Positions 18,558 to 27,840 of a stretch of 64,000 nucleotides of DNA are shown here, piece by piece (positions within the stretch are counted from its first letter, which is position 1; each line of letters starts with the position of its first letter). Source of the stretch: Gluconobacter cerinus (GTDB lineage: Bacteria > Pseudomonadota > Alphaproteobacteria > Acetobacterales > Acetobacteraceae); assembly GCF_002723935.1 (NCBI RefSeq), contig NZ_BEWM01000001.1:434001-498000 (forward strand), given 5' to 3'. The notes under the pieces were generated by a model. It saw only the letters and a list, made by a program, of their open reading frames with translations, was not told where the DNA came from and searched no databases. The position numbers and the translations under genes are program-made.

Positions 18558-19747
18558 TGCCGTATTTCACTCTCGATACTTCCAGCCTTCGACACTGGCT
18601 GACAGAGCATGCCGATCTTGCATCCCGCCTTGGTGGAAACCCGGAAGACTGGATGATCCGCGAAGTCAGCGACGGCAATCTGAACACGGTTTTTATTGTG
18701 GCCGGTCCGGATGGGCAGCTTTGCTGCAAGCAGGCTCTGCCTCATGTTCGCGTGGCACCAGAATGGCCTATGCCTCTGCAACGTGCACTGTATGAAGCCC
18801 GTTATATGCGCGCAACGGCAGACGCCGTTCGCCCAGCCGCGCCAGAGCTGTATTTCTACGATGAGGAGATGTTCCTGCTCGTCATGGAGTGCCTGACGCC
18901 ACATGAGGTCCTGCGCTCTGCCCTGATTCGCGATGATGCGCAGCCGGGCTTTTCGGCCAGTATCGGCCAGTATGTCGCTCGTAGCGTACACGCGACGAGC
19001 TGGATCAGCCGCCCCTTTGAGGTCGGCTCGAAACTTCTTGAGGAGTTCTCAGGCAACACGGCCCTCACCCGTATTACCGTCGACCTGATACTCACCGATC
19101 CATTCCGTCCCTGCTCCCGCAACCCGGAAGCGGAGGCGGCTCTTCTGTCGGATGTGACGGCCCTGCAGGACAACAAGCCTCTTCACCGCGCAGTCGGGGT
19201 ACTTCAGGATCGTTTCCTGACGGCACGACAGGCCCTTCTGCATGGAGACCTTCACACAGGCTCTATCATGCTACATCGCGATGATGTTCGTGTGATTGAC
19301 GGCGAGTTTGCCACAATGGGGCCAATCGGCTTCGACTGTGGACTTTATTTGGGCAATCTGGCCCTTCACGCCTGCGCAGCGCCCCACAAGCAGGATTTCA
19401 TTAGAACCGAAATCATTGCCTTCTGGAGCAGCTTTACAAACGAATTCCGCGCCCTGCTGAAAACGGGCGGAGGAGACGTGTGGGCGCTGTCAGACGAAAC
19501 ACAGCGTGAAGAGCTGCTCGAAAATTTCTTGACGAGCATCCTTCAAGACACGGCAGGTTTCTGTGGTCTCGAAATGATCCGTCGAACTATCGGTTTTGCC
19601 CAGGTTGCAGATTATACACTCTGCCCAACCCCAGAAAATCGCACGCAGGCACGCCGCAAAGCTCTTCAGACAGGCCAGCGTCTCATCCTTGACGCATCCA
19701 CCGTCCAGAACCTGAGCGACGTTCTCGCCTTACTGACACTCGTTTGA
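18557..19747 (+). CDS. mtnK: S-methyl-5-thioribose kinase
   Basis: Phosphorylates 5-methylthioribose to its 1-phosphate in methionine salvage; protein-kinase-like fold, 396 residues. The catalytic loop HGDLHTGSIML and the metal loop IDGEFATMGPIGFD closely match the MtnK family (HGDLHTGS; D-x-EF-x3-GPxGFD), which distinguishes it from aminoglycoside and choline kinases. The N-terminal SDGNLNTVFIV is the nucleotide-binding loop. The ATG shares bases with the upstream Nudix gene's stop. No other methionine-salvage gene (mtnA, B, C, D) is in the window. Confidence 0.85.
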   Translation: MPYFTLDTSSLRHWLTEHADLASRLGGNPEDWMIREVSDGNLNTVFIVAGPDGQLCCKQALPHVRVAPEWPMPLQRALYEARYMRATADAVRPAAPELYFYDEEMFLLVMECLTPHEVLRSALIRDDAQPGFSASIGQYVARSVHATSWISRPFEVGSKLLEEFSGNTALTRITVDLILTDPFRPCSRNPEAEAALLSDVTALQDNKPLHRAVGVLQDRFLTARQALLHGDLHTGSIMLHRDDVRVIDGEFATMGPIGFDCGLYLGNLALHACAAPHKQDFIRTEIIAFWSSFTNEFRALLKTGGGDVWALSDETQREELLENFLTSILQDTAGFCGLEMIRRTIGFAQVADYTLCPTPENRTQARRKALQTGQRLILDASTVQNLSDVLALLTLV

Positions 19748-20346
19748 GATCATGACTAACAGTCGATCTAGATAGTCCGATTTTTTTGTCTCTGCCTCGG
19801 AGTCTGTTCGCATCCATTTCTGATGCTTAAATTACGGGACAGAGTGAAAGAACCGATGCCAAGCCGATCTATCTGTTTCGCAAACTCCCACCAGAGGCGC
19901 CCGTACTCAAGGTCTTTTCAAATTGCTTTGATGAACTTTAAGAAATGCAGCCTTACTTAAGATGGCAGGCCAGAATATGGGATTTTACTCAGGCTGCCTC
20001 CAAGCAGAAGAAATATTGACCGTGGAAAATTAAAGATGATCAGACTAAATACATCCAAGTACAGAATTGTAGAATCTAAGAATTCAGACAAATCACCTCT
20101 TACTAGCAGCCAAAAATATCCAGATTTTCAATACAAAAAAGTCTATTACCTTGGGACGCGTAGCGTTTCTTTGCCTATCATAGGTCAAAGATGACAACTG
20201 AACTGGTTATATCATCCACATAAAACTCGTAGCGATTGCTATTTATCAAACGAAATCAACGCAACAGCCTGAGGACAAAACCGTTCATACAATTTTTCAG
20301 GAAACACCCGTCAAAATCGCTGCTGCACCTACTATTACCACCGATT
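19748..20346. other. AT-rich region without a recognisable gene
   Basis: About 600 bases of clearly lower GC content than either side. A T-run with a poor stem just after mtnK (19754-19787) may be its terminator. The longest plus-strand frame starting with ATG is 45 codons (19823-19960) and is not recognisable. No tRNA, inverted-repeat ends or intact transposase was found. It may be decayed mobile DNA. Confidence 0.5.
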
Positions 20347-21816
20347 TCAAGCTAGCCACTTGGCGACACTATCCAAGCCTTGAGTCAGCAGCTTTTCGGC
20401 TCGCTCCTGAGTATCTGCCTCCACATACATGCGCAACTCCGGGGCATTGCCCGACGGACGTAGGTGGATGATGTCACCATGCTTGAAGATCATACGTATG
20501 CCATCCGTTTCATTTACATGTGCTACAGGACCGCAGGCAGCTACAAACCCCAGCGCTTCGGCTACACCGGGAACATCGTCACGAAGTATCTGAAGCTGTG
20601 CTTTACTGCGTTCCGTAGATATCTCTTTCAAACGGTCACTGACAGTAAAGCGAGACGGAAGAATAAGGAGAAGTTCTTCAAGCCCTCCCCGATATTTCTG
20701 CGCCATAATCAACGCACAAATCATCGGAAGAACAGCATCCCGCGTTGGAAGTGACCGAAGTATTTTCCCATCTCGCATAATATCGCTGACTAACAGGAAA
20801 CCACCATTAGCCTCATACCCCATGGACGGAATAACGCCTTCTGCCACAGCATCCATCATAGCTGAGACAACAAATGGCGAACCAATACGCGTCCTTCGAA
20901 CAGAGGGTACAAATCCTGACGCTTCAAGCGCCGTATTGCTACTAACTGGTGTCGAGACTGCAGCAGCTCCTAACTTCTGTGCGGCCAAGATGCCCAAGAC
21001 GTCGCCACGGATCCAGCGCCCCCTCTGATCGGCCAGAAGAGGGCGATCAGAGTCGCCATCTGTGGTAAGGATGGCATCGTATAGGCCTTCTTGACCCCAA
21101 CCACGTGCCAGATTGACGTCTTCTGGCCGCACGGCCTCCGTATCCACCGACACGAAGACATCAGAACGTGCCAAAGGCACCGCTTTTCCGCCCAAAGCTT
21201 CAACAACACTTACAAGAACGTCGCGACCTACAGCGGAATGTTGGTAAATTCCCAATGTTAAGCCATTCAGCGAGTCAGCACCAAAAAAGTGGCGATATCG
21301 CTCTATGTAGTCCGTTACAACGTCTGTGACGGCAGGCAATGCAACATCTATTTTAAGCGCACCTTGAGCATCAAACCATCCCTCTGGCAGGACAACATCC
21401 TGCGCCCGCATGATAGCTTCGTCGCTCTTCAAAAACTCGCCAGAAATACGATTGAATTTGATCCCATTACGATTATCAGGAATGTGACTTCCAGTGACCA
21501 TAAGCGAGGGAATACCGCGGGAAAATGCATAAAAACTCAGAGCAGGTGTTGGTACGAAACCACAAAATACTGGCTGCCCCTTCATCCATGTAATGGCCGC
21601 AGCACAAGCACGCAGAATACGTGGCGTGCTGGGACGAAGATCTCCCGCAATAGCAACAGATGCCTTAGGGGAGAATTCACCCAACGCTTCCAAGTGCTTT
21701 AGATACCCGACAGTATACGCGAAACACACAGCATCCGTCATAGCGGAAACGAGACCACGGGCCCCACTGGTTCCGAATTCAACACCGGAATTTACCATCC
21801 ACTCTGAAATTTTCAT
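20347..21816 (-). CDS. phosphoglucomutase/phosphomannomutase family protein
   Basis: An alpha-D-phosphohexomutase of 489 residues. The phospho-serine loop is TGSHIPDNRNGIK (Ser110). The metal loop is TTDGDSDRPL. The sugar-specificity loop reads GYEANGGF, and RPSGNAPELR is the phosphate-binding loop. These enzymes interconvert hexose 1- and 6-phosphates for cell-surface polysaccharide or nucleotide-sugar synthesis. I chose the ATG at 21816 because GGAGG lies just upstream; the longer GTG start at 21834 would use that site as coding sequence. The gene is AT-richer than its neighbours, lies between two AT-rich spacers and has no partner genes here, suggesting transfer. Confidence 0.85.
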   Translation of the reverse strand: MKISEWMVNSGVEFGTSGARGLVSAMTDAVCFAYTVGYLKHLEALGEFSPKASVAIAGDLRPSTPRILRACAAAITWMKGQPVFCGFVPTPALSFYAFSRGIPSLMVTGSHIPDNRNGIKFNRISGEFLKSDEAIMRAQDVVLPEGWFDAQGALKIDVALPAVTDVVTDYIERYRHFFGADSLNGLTLGIYQHSAVGRDVLVSVVEALGGKAVPLARSDVFVSVDTEAVRPEDVNLARGWGQEGLYDAILTTDGDSDRPLLADQRGRWIRGDVLGILAAQKLGAAAVSTPVSSNTALEASGFVPSVRRTRIGSPFVVSAMMDAVAEGVIPSMGYEANGGFLLVSDIMRDGKILRSLPTRDAVLPMICALIMAQKYRGGLEELLLILPSRFTVSDRLKEISTERSKAQLQILRDDVPGVAEALGFVAACGPVAHVNETDGIRMIFKHGDIIHLRPSGNAPELRMYVEADTQERAEKLLTQGLDSVAKWLA

Positions 21817-21963
21817 GTCTATCACTGCCTCCACTTTAATAAATTAATACAATATTTCGTGATATTGAGAATATTTATTATATTCCACGAAATCATACTC
21901 TACTTATGTTATCTAATTTACTCAAAGATGATTTTTTTATTTCTGGAATCCATTCTGAAAATT

Positions 21964-22000
21964 AAAAACCTCGCTCACTGAGATAGTGAGCGAGGTTTAA
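21964..22000 (-). terminator. rho-independent terminator of prfC
   Basis: A 14-bp perfect stem (21966-21979 with 21985-21998) has a 5-base loop. It runs into Ts on the minus strand just after the prfC stop. Confidence 0.93.
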
Positions 22001-22003
22001 AAA

Positions 22004-23551
22004 TCAGACCGAAGCCAGACCGATCTGCTTGATATCGTGGAACGCCAGGTCAGGGTTCATTTCGATAGTCCGACGCATCATGAAGGATGAACTGGCAAGG
22101 AAAACCGGATCTCCATCCAGATCATCGGCCATCGATGAGCGGTTCACCATCATGAACGCCTCGATCTTCTCGCGACTTCCCGTAATCCAGCGTGCCAACG
22201 TGAAGGGTGTGTTTTCGAACCCGATAGACACGCTGTACTCACCTTTCAGGCGAGACTGAAGCACGTCCAACTGGAGCGTTCCCACCACGCCGACAATCGG
22301 CGGCAAGCCATCCTGCGGACGGAAAAGCTGCACAACGCCCTCCTCGGCCAACTCTACCAGAGCCTGACGCAGCTTCTTGGCTTTCATGGCATCATCGAGA
22401 CGAACACGACGCAGAATTTCAGGCGCGAAGTGTGGCACACCTGTGAAACGAAGTTCTTCACTTTCACTCAGTGTATCGCCAATGCGGAGCGTCCCGTGAT
22501 TGGGAATACCAACCACGTCCCCACCAAAAGCTTCCTCAGCCAACTGGCGATCACGTGCAAAAAAGAACTGCGGCGTATGAAGGGCAAACTGTTTGCCAGT
22601 CCGCACATGCTTCAGGCGCATTCCACGCGTCAAACGCCCCGAACACACACGGGCAAAAGCCATGCGGTCGCGGTGGTTCGGGTCCATGTTGGCCTGAATT
22701 TTGAAAATCAGCGCCGTTACCTGTTGTTCGCTGGCCTGAACTTCACGAGTTTCCGTTGGCTGGGCACGCGGAGCCGGGCCGTAAGCAACAAGCGCATCCA
22801 GAAGATCGGTCACACCAATTTCTTTCATGGCCGAACCAAAGAACACCGGAGACAAATGCCCGGCATCAAAGGACTCACGATCGAATTCAGGTAGAGCGGC
22901 TTCTACCAGTTCCAGATCTTCCCGGAGCTGCACCATCCGCGGATCAGTCTCATCAACCGCATCCTTGGTGTGAACTTCACGCGTGCGGATATCAAACGTG
23001 CCGATAAACGTCGCGGCGCGGCCGATCGGCCACGTGGCAGGTGAAACGTCCAAAGCTAGGGAGTTGGAAATTTCGTCCAGAAGCGCAAAGCAATCCTGTG
23101 CTTCACGGTCCATCTTGTTGATGAACGTGATGATCGGAATGTCGCGAAGGCGGCAGATTTCGAAGAGCTTGCGCGTCCGGTCTTCGATACCCTTTGCGGC
23201 GTCAATCACCATCACCGCACAGTCCACAGCCGTCAGGGTACGATAGGTGTCTTCGGAGAAGTCTTCATGGCCCGGTGTATCAAGCAGGTTGAAGACACAT
23301 CCACCGTATTCAAACGTCATAACGGACGTCACAACCGAAATGCCACGATCGCGCTCAATACCCATCCAGTCAGACTTGGTTCGGCGGCGCTCACCTTTGG
23401 CACGCACGTTTCCGGCAAGCTGAATGGCACCACCAGCCCGAAGAATACGCTCGGTCAGGGTCGTCTTACCGGCATCCGGATGGGAGATGATGGCGAAAGT
23501 CCGCCGACGGGCGATCTCGCGGTTGATTTCGGCGCTGAGAGCTTCGGACAT
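22004..23551 (-). CDS. prfC: peptide chain release factor 3
   Basis: A translational GTPase that recycles RF1 and RF2 from the ribosome after peptide release. It is 515 residues. The P-loop SHPDAGKTTL is at about 20-29, followed by DTPGHEDFSEDT (G3) and INKMDREA (G4). Domain II and the C-terminal RF3 domain are complete, and the overall length is close to that of E. coli RF3. It ends just before a strong terminator and begins upstream of another hairpin that belongs to rpsD. Confidence 0.96.
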   Translation of the reverse strand: MSEALSAEINREIARRRTFAIISHPDAGKTTLTERILRAGGAIQLAGNVRAKGERRRTKSDWMGIERDRGISVVTSVMTFEYGGCVFNLLDTPGHEDFSEDTYRTLTAVDCAVMVIDAAKGIEDRTRKLFEICRLRDIPIITFINKMDREAQDCFALLDEISNSLALDVSPATWPIGRAATFIGTFDIRTREVHTKDAVDETDPRMVQLREDLELVEAALPEFDRESFDAGHLSPVFFGSAMKEIGVTDLLDALVAYGPAPRAQPTETREVQASEQQVTALIFKIQANMDPNHRDRMAFARVCSGRLTRGMRLKHVRTGKQFALHTPQFFFARDRQLAEEAFGGDVVGIPNHGTLRIGDTLSESEELRFTGVPHFAPEILRRVRLDDAMKAKKLRQALVELAEEGVVQLFRPQDGLPPIVGVVGTLQLDVLQSRLKGEYSVSIGFENTPFTLARWITGSREKIEAFMMVNRSSMADDLDGDPVFLASSSFMMRRTIEMNPDLAFHDIKQIGLASV

Positions 23552-23593
23552 GGAGACTCCGGGAGAGACTGGAAGCCGGGGGCTTTAAAATGA

Positions 23594-23630
23594 GAAACGC
23601 CGGACGGGATGACCCGCCCGGCGTTTTCCG
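23594..23630 (-). terminator. terminator hairpin downstream of rpsD
   Basis: Stem AAACGCCGGaCGGG/CCCGcCCGGCGTTT (23595-23608 with 23613-23626, one mismatch) has a 4-base loop and a T-rich tail on the minus strand. A second GC-rich hairpin lies at about 23641-23665, directly after the rpsD stop. Confidence 0.85.
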
Positions 23631-23669
23631 GTCGCTTGCTGATCCGGGCCCGAAGACCCGGGATCGGAA

Positions 23670-24287
23670 TTAGCGGGAGTAGAACTCGACGACCAGGTTC
23701 GGTTCCATCTGCACCGGATACGGCACGTCAGAGAGAACCGGCGTACGCAGGAACGTACCCTTCATCTGGCGATGATCGACTTCAACGTATTCCGGCGTGT
23801 CGCGCTCGCCCGTCTGCACGGAGTCAAGAACGATGGCGAGGTGCTTGGACTTCTCGCGCACTTCGATGACGTCGCCTTCCTTCACGAGGTAGGACGGGAT
23901 GTTCACCTTCTTGCCGTTGACCGTAACGTGGCCATGGCTGATGAACTGACGTGCTGCGAACGGCGTGATCGCGAACTTCAGACGGTACACAACGGCGTCC
24001 AGACGACGCTCCAGCAGACCGATCAGGTTCTCAGAGGTATCACCCTTACGACGGACGGCTTCGTCGTAGTACTTGCGGAACTGCTTCTCGCTGATGTTGC
24101 CGTAGTAGCCCTTGAGCTTCTGCTTGGCCATCAGCTGGATGGAAAAGTCAGAAGGCTTCTGCTTACGACGCTGACCATGCTGACCCGGACCGTATTCACG
24201 ACGGTTCACAGGGGACTTTGCACGGCCCCAAAGGTTTACGCCGAGACGGCGATTGATCTTGTACTTGCTCTCAAGACGCTTTGACAT
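23670..24287 (-). CDS. rpsD: 30S ribosomal protein S4
   Basis: Primary 16S rRNA-binding protein that nucleates small-subunit assembly, 205 residues. It starts [16 protein letters not shown] and has the S4 RNA-binding domain ([34 protein letters not shown]). An AGGGG ribosome site precedes the ATG. It stands alone, away from the alpha operon, as is usual in Alphaproteobacteria. It is flanked by two hairpins downstream and a 350-base intergenic region upstream. Confidence 0.97.
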   Translation of the reverse strand: MSKRLESKYKINRRLGVNLWGRAKSPVNRREYGPGQHGQRRKQKPSDFSIQLMAKQKLKGYYGNISEKQFRKYYDEAVRRKGDTSENLIGLLERRLDAVVYRLKFAITPFAARQFISHGHVTVNGKKVNIPSYLVKEGDVIEVREKSKHLAIVLDSVQTGERDTPEYVEVDHRQMKGTFLRTPVLSDVPYPVQMEPNLVVEFYSR

Positions 24288-24634
24288 GGGTTAACCCCTG
24301 TTCATACATCAGGCCCGCCCCATGCTGCATGGCGAGCCGTTTTGTTGCACCGGTAGGCCTCTCCCCGAATTGGGAAAGACGGGCGCGCACCCAAAAACCG
24401 GAGCCTGCGGGGTACAGAAACCCGCTTTATTGGTCCGGCCGGTACGTCCACGTTTCCGGCAGTGGACCCGCGCCTAACAGGTCTCGCTCTGTCATGTCAA
24501 TGAAAGGACGAGTCTGACCCTTGTTATTTTCTCACATCGGAGGCCTATAAAGCGCGCAACCCTTCCCTGGGGATTTGCGCTAACGGTCTGGTACTCCCCA
24601 TGAATCCGGGAGCCATGTCTTTTTGAGTTTGCCC
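24288..24634. other. divergent intergenic region between rpsD and the BON-LysM gene
   Basis: About 350 bases without a gene. The left part is the rpsD promoter and leader and is GC-rich with several short self-complementary stretches. The right part contains a good promoter (TTGTTA at 24521, CTATAA at 24545, 18-base spacing) and two hairpins, described separately. No tRNA was found. Confidence 0.5.
24521..24625 (+). ncRNA. possible structured leader or small RNA upstream of the BON-LysM gene
   Basis: A sigma70-like promoter (TTGTTA-N18-CTATAA) is followed by hairpin one, GCGCAA/TTGCGC (24554-24559 with 24575-24580), with a CCC/GGG inner stem. Hairpin two, CTCCC/GGGAG (24594-24598 with 24608-24612), comes next, then a T5 run at 24620-24624. 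The ATG of the next gene follows ten bases later. It could be a short terminated RNA or an attenuated leader. Not a recognised Rfam family by eye. Confidence 0.35.
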
Positions 24635-25105
24635 ATGAAAATCTATCGCTTCAATCCCAAGGCTGGCCGCATCGCTGAGGGTTCCCTCGAAGGGCTGATC
24701 CAGTCTCTGGATTCACCGCCCCCGCCCAAGCCAGGCGAGAGCGCCATCAAGCGCGCCTTCAAGAGATTCGGTCTCGCGCAGATGCATATGTCGCATCTCG
24801 TGATTGATGACCGCACGATCTATCTGCGCGGCAAGGCCGATTCTGCCAAAGCGCGTGACCAGATGATCCTCACGGCGGGTAACGTCGCTGGCGTGGCTGC
24901 TGTGGAAGCGGAAATCCAGGTTCCCCCCGGCACGCCTGATCCGAAGTTCCTTGAAATCAAGACAAGCCATAACCTTGATGAGGTCGCGGAGAAGCTACCG
25001 GAAGATATTTCTGGCGATGAGCTTCTTGATGCAAATCAACCGCTTGTCACAAGCAAGGATGACATTTATCCGGGTCAGACAATTCGCCTACCAACGGAGA
25101 ATTGA
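24635..25105 (+). CDS. BON and LysM domain protein
   Basis: A 156-residue protein with an N-terminal region, a BON-like domain (LVIDDRTIYLRGKADSAKARDQ, about 53-100) and a C-terminal LysM motif (DEVAEKLPEDISGDELLDAN and YPGQTIRLP). The layout resembles E. coli Kbp/YgaU, a cytoplasmic potassium-responsive protein. No signal peptide is present. I chose ATG 24635 (MKIYRFNP) over the TTG at 24623 because the family starts there. It probably helps the cell respond to osmotic or potassium stress, by analogy only. A terminator follows. Confidence 0.8.
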   Translation: MKIYRFNPKAGRIAEGSLEGLIQSLDSPPPPKPGESAIKRAFKRFGLAQMHMSHLVIDDRTIYLRGKADSAKARDQMILTAGNVAGVAAVEAEIQVPPGTPDPKFLEIKTSHNLDEVAEKLPEDISGDELLDANQPLVTSKDDIYPGQTIRLPTEN

Positions 25106-25111
25106 ACTGAC

Positions 25112-25152
25112 CTGCCCGGACACTTCCACGTGAGTGTGTTCGGGTAGCTTTT
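25112..25152 (+). terminator. rho-independent terminator
   Basis: A 12-bp stem with two G-T pairs (25112-25123 with 25036+ equivalent arm at 25136-25147) is followed by a short T-run. It ends the BON-LysM transcript before the MFS gene. Confidence 0.7.
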
Positions 25153-25202
25153 CAGGGTCCGGATGGTAGGCGGGTTTTCCCCTTATTCCGGACCTTTTCC
25201 AT

Positions 25203-26408
25203 ATGGAATTAATCGAACCAGTCGATGTCGAGCGGGTGCGTCCACCCCACGGTGTCGAGCCAGCCATGTTTGCTCTCATGCTGGCGACATTTACGATTGG
25301 GACTGGCGAATTCGCCATGATGGGCCTTCTGCCCGAATTCTCCCATTCCCTTGGTATTTCCATTTCCCGCGCCAGTTCCGTCATTTCAGCTTATGCGCTG
25401 GGTGTCGTGGTCGGAGCACCCCTCATTGCGGTTGCTGGTGCAAAACTCCCCCGTCGCACACTTCTGCTGGCTATGCTTGTGCTGTTCCTTGTGGGGAATA
25501 TCGGCACAATCCTGATGCCGAACCTGCTCGACATTGAAGTTATGCGCTTCATCACCGGGCTCCCTCACGGCGCTTTCTTTGGTGTTTCCGCGCTCGTAGG
25601 TGCCTCTATGGTTGAGCGCGCAAGACGTGGCCGCGCAGTCGGGCGCGTTCTGTCCGGCATCATGATCTCCACGGTTGTGGGGTCGCCCCTGTCCACCTAC
25701 GCCGCCAATCATCTGGGCTGGCGCGTCGCTTATGGTGCAATCTCTGTGCTTGGACTGCTCTGCTTTCTGGCGCTCTGGTACTTCGCCCCACGCGACAAGC
25801 CCCATCCAGACGCAAATGCACTCGCTGAACTTGGAGCTTTCAAGCGGCCTCAGGTGCTCCTGACGCTTCTGACAAGCGCCATTGGCTTTGGTGGCCTCTT
25901 TGCAGTGTACACGTTCCTTACTACTGCCCTGTCAGACGTAACGCATCTCCCGGACTGGGCCGTTGCGCTTTATCAGATCGTCTGGGGGCTCGGCATGGTT
26001 GCTGGCAATTCGTTTGGCGGAGCCATGGCGGACCGGAATATCAACCGGACGATCCTTTTCTCTCTGGCTGCCAGTTGCGTGTTCATGATCGGGTTCTGGC
26101 TACTCCTGCCATCCCCTGTCGCCATGCTGCTGATCACGTTCCTGATTCCGGCAACGCTGATCGGCATTTCCCCAGCCATTCAAACACATCTGATGGAAGT
26201 TGCGGGCGATGCCCAAACCCTTGCCGCATCCCTGAACAATTCGGCCTTCAACATTGCCAACGCTGCGGGCACATGGCTCGGGGCCTATCTGGTGAGTTCA
26301 GGGCATGGTTTGGGATCGATCGGATGGGGTGCCGCGCTGCTCTCCGCCGGTGGGTTTGTGGCTTATCTGATTACGATGGCACAGGCTCGGCTTTCCGCAT
26401 CACGCTGA
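25203..26408 (+). CDS. MFS transporter, drug/sugar efflux type
   Basis: A 401-residue major facilitator with twelve predicted helices, similar to the YdhP/AraJ-type DHA1 exporters. The first helix reads ALMLATFTIGTGEFAMMGLLPE, the GEF/GLLPE signature of that group. The loop 2-3 and helix 5 region RFITGLPHGAFFGVSALVGASM is also typical. It probably exports a small molecule by proton antiport; the substrate is unknown. The 3' end overlaps the convergent MATE gene by 38 bases. Confidence 0.88.
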   Translation: MELIEPVDVERVRPPHGVEPAMFALMLATFTIGTGEFAMMGLLPEFSHSLGISISRASSVISAYALGVVVGAPLIAVAGAKLPRRTLLLAMLVLFLVGNIGTILMPNLLDIEVMRFITGLPHGAFFGVSALVGASMVERARRGRAVGRVLSGIMISTVVGSPLSTYAANHLGWRVAYGAISVLGLLCFLALWYFAPRDKPHPDANALAELGAFKRPQVLLTLLTSAIGFGGLFAVYTFLTTALSDVTHLPDWAVALYQIVWGLGMVAGNSFGGAMADRNINRTILFSLAASCVFMIGFWLLLPSPVAMLLITFLIPATLIGISPAIQTHLMEVAGDAQTLAASLNNSAFNIANAAGTWLGAYLVSSGHGLGSIGWGAALLSAGGFVAYLITMAQARLSASR

Positions 26409-27753
26409 ACAGCCGAATTCCCAAGGCGACAGAGCTCACCGTGAGCGCTGCCGCCATGCCGACCCAAAGGCCTTCCGCACCCCAGTGCTGCTGGAAGGCC
26501 AACCATCCCCCAAAGACAAGGCCAATCAGGCCATAATTCGTGACAGCAATCACCATTGGCCAGACGGCATCACCGCACCCACGCAGAGCGCCGCTGAACA
26601 CAACCTGAAGTCCGTCCACAATCTGGTAGATCCCGGCAATCTTCATGAGCGTGATCACCAATGCAGCCGTAGAGGGATCTGGTGCATGCCCCGTGAAGTA
26701 CAGGCTGACGATCTTTTCTGGCCAGATCAGCAACAAGGCTGAAGACAGAATGGACCAGACGAGCACCACCCAGATACCAGTCCAGGCAGCCCGGCGGCTT
26801 TGATCCATTCGCCCTGAACCTCGCCAGTACGCCACCCGAACATTGGTGGCCTGACCGATTGCCAGACACACCATGAACAGCAGTGCACTCACATTCACTG
26901 CAACCTGATGGGCTGCCAGGCTTTGTGTTCCAAGCTGCCCGGCCCGCAGGCTCGTGATCTGAAACATGAGAATTTCAGCAGCAGCTCCCATCATCATGGG
27001 CAAACCGAGCTTCAATAGTTCCTTCATGATAGGCCAGCGCACAGGGGCCGGCTTCATAACGGCCCGCACTCGCGGATGCATCAGACACAATCCGGTTAGG
27101 GCAAAACTGATCGCCCAGCCTGTCAGGGTCGTGGCTGTGGCGGAGCCATACATCCCCATCGCAGGCAGCCCGAACCATCCATGAATAAGCGCCGCATTGG
27201 TAATGCCATTGCAAAGCGCCATGGCAGGCATGATCCACAGAAGAAGCGTTTCCGCCCCAAGCGATGGGAGCGCCACACGCAGCACACCGATCACGGCCAG
27301 ATCCGGCAGCAGGGATAACAGAAGGATGTGAATGAAGTGGCTGCCCTGAGTCACCACATCCCCGGGTTCCGCCAGCCATGCAAACAATGGCTGCACGAAC
27401 CATAAGAGCAACGCACAGGGAATGAAGATCAGCAGTGCCAGAACGAACGCAGCGCTCATGACACTGCGACCGTCATGAGAATCCCGCCCGTGATCTTCCG
27501 CCCCACGACTATGAGACAGAAGAACGCCAGCTCCACCCAGAATGGTCTGGCAGGTCACCATGGTGGTAAAGAAAAAAGTATTGGCCAGACCGCCGACCGC
27601 CACTTCAGCTACCCCCAGACCGCCCAGAAGGATGGTGTCCGTCACGCCCATCGACATTTCGGAAAGCTGGGAAAGTGCAAGCGGAAGAGCCACGCGAAGC
27701 AGGGCAAGAGCATGCCCGCGTGAAGAGGTCGGATCTTTGAAGGTTCTACACAT
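26371..27753 (-). CDS. MATE-family multidrug efflux transporter
   Basis: A Na+ or H+ coupled MATE/NorM exporter with twelve helices, about 460 residues from the ATG at 27753. The first helix includes PLALSQLSEMSMGVTDTILLGG, and the repeat-two equivalent is LKLGLPMMMGAAAEILMFQ. The longer reading to 27972 would run into the divergent cysS gene and is rejected. The ribosome site for ATG 27753 is close (GAGG), so a start a few codons upstream is possible. Its last 38 bases overlap the end of the MFS gene. Confidence 0.88.
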   Translation of the reverse strand: MCRTFKDPTSSRGHALALLRVALPLALSQLSEMSMGVTDTILLGGLGVAEVAVGGLANTFFFTTMVTCQTILGGAGVLLSHSRGAEDHGRDSHDGRSVMSAAFVLALLIFIPCALLLWFVQPLFAWLAEPGDVVTQGSHFIHILLLSLLPDLAVIGVLRVALPSLGAETLLLWIMPAMALCNGITNAALIHGWFGLPAMGMYGSATATTLTGWAISFALTGLCLMHPRVRAVMKPAPVRWPIMKELLKLGLPMMMGAAAEILMFQITSLRAGQLGTQSLAAHQVAVNVSALLFMVCLAIGQATNVRVAYWRGSGRMDQSRRAAWTGIWVVLVWSILSSALLLIWPEKIVSLYFTGHAPDPSTAALVITLMKIAGIYQIVDGLQVVFSGALRGCGDAVWPMVIAVTNYGLIGLVFGGWLAFQQHWGAEGLWVGMAAALTVSSVALGIRLFSVMRKAEPVPS

Positions 27754-27840
27754 AAGCCTCACTATCGCAGTGCAGATCATACAGACAAGAGTAACAAAGC
27801 CTGTTGCACCAAAACGGTGGCTGGCGCATTGATCCCATCT

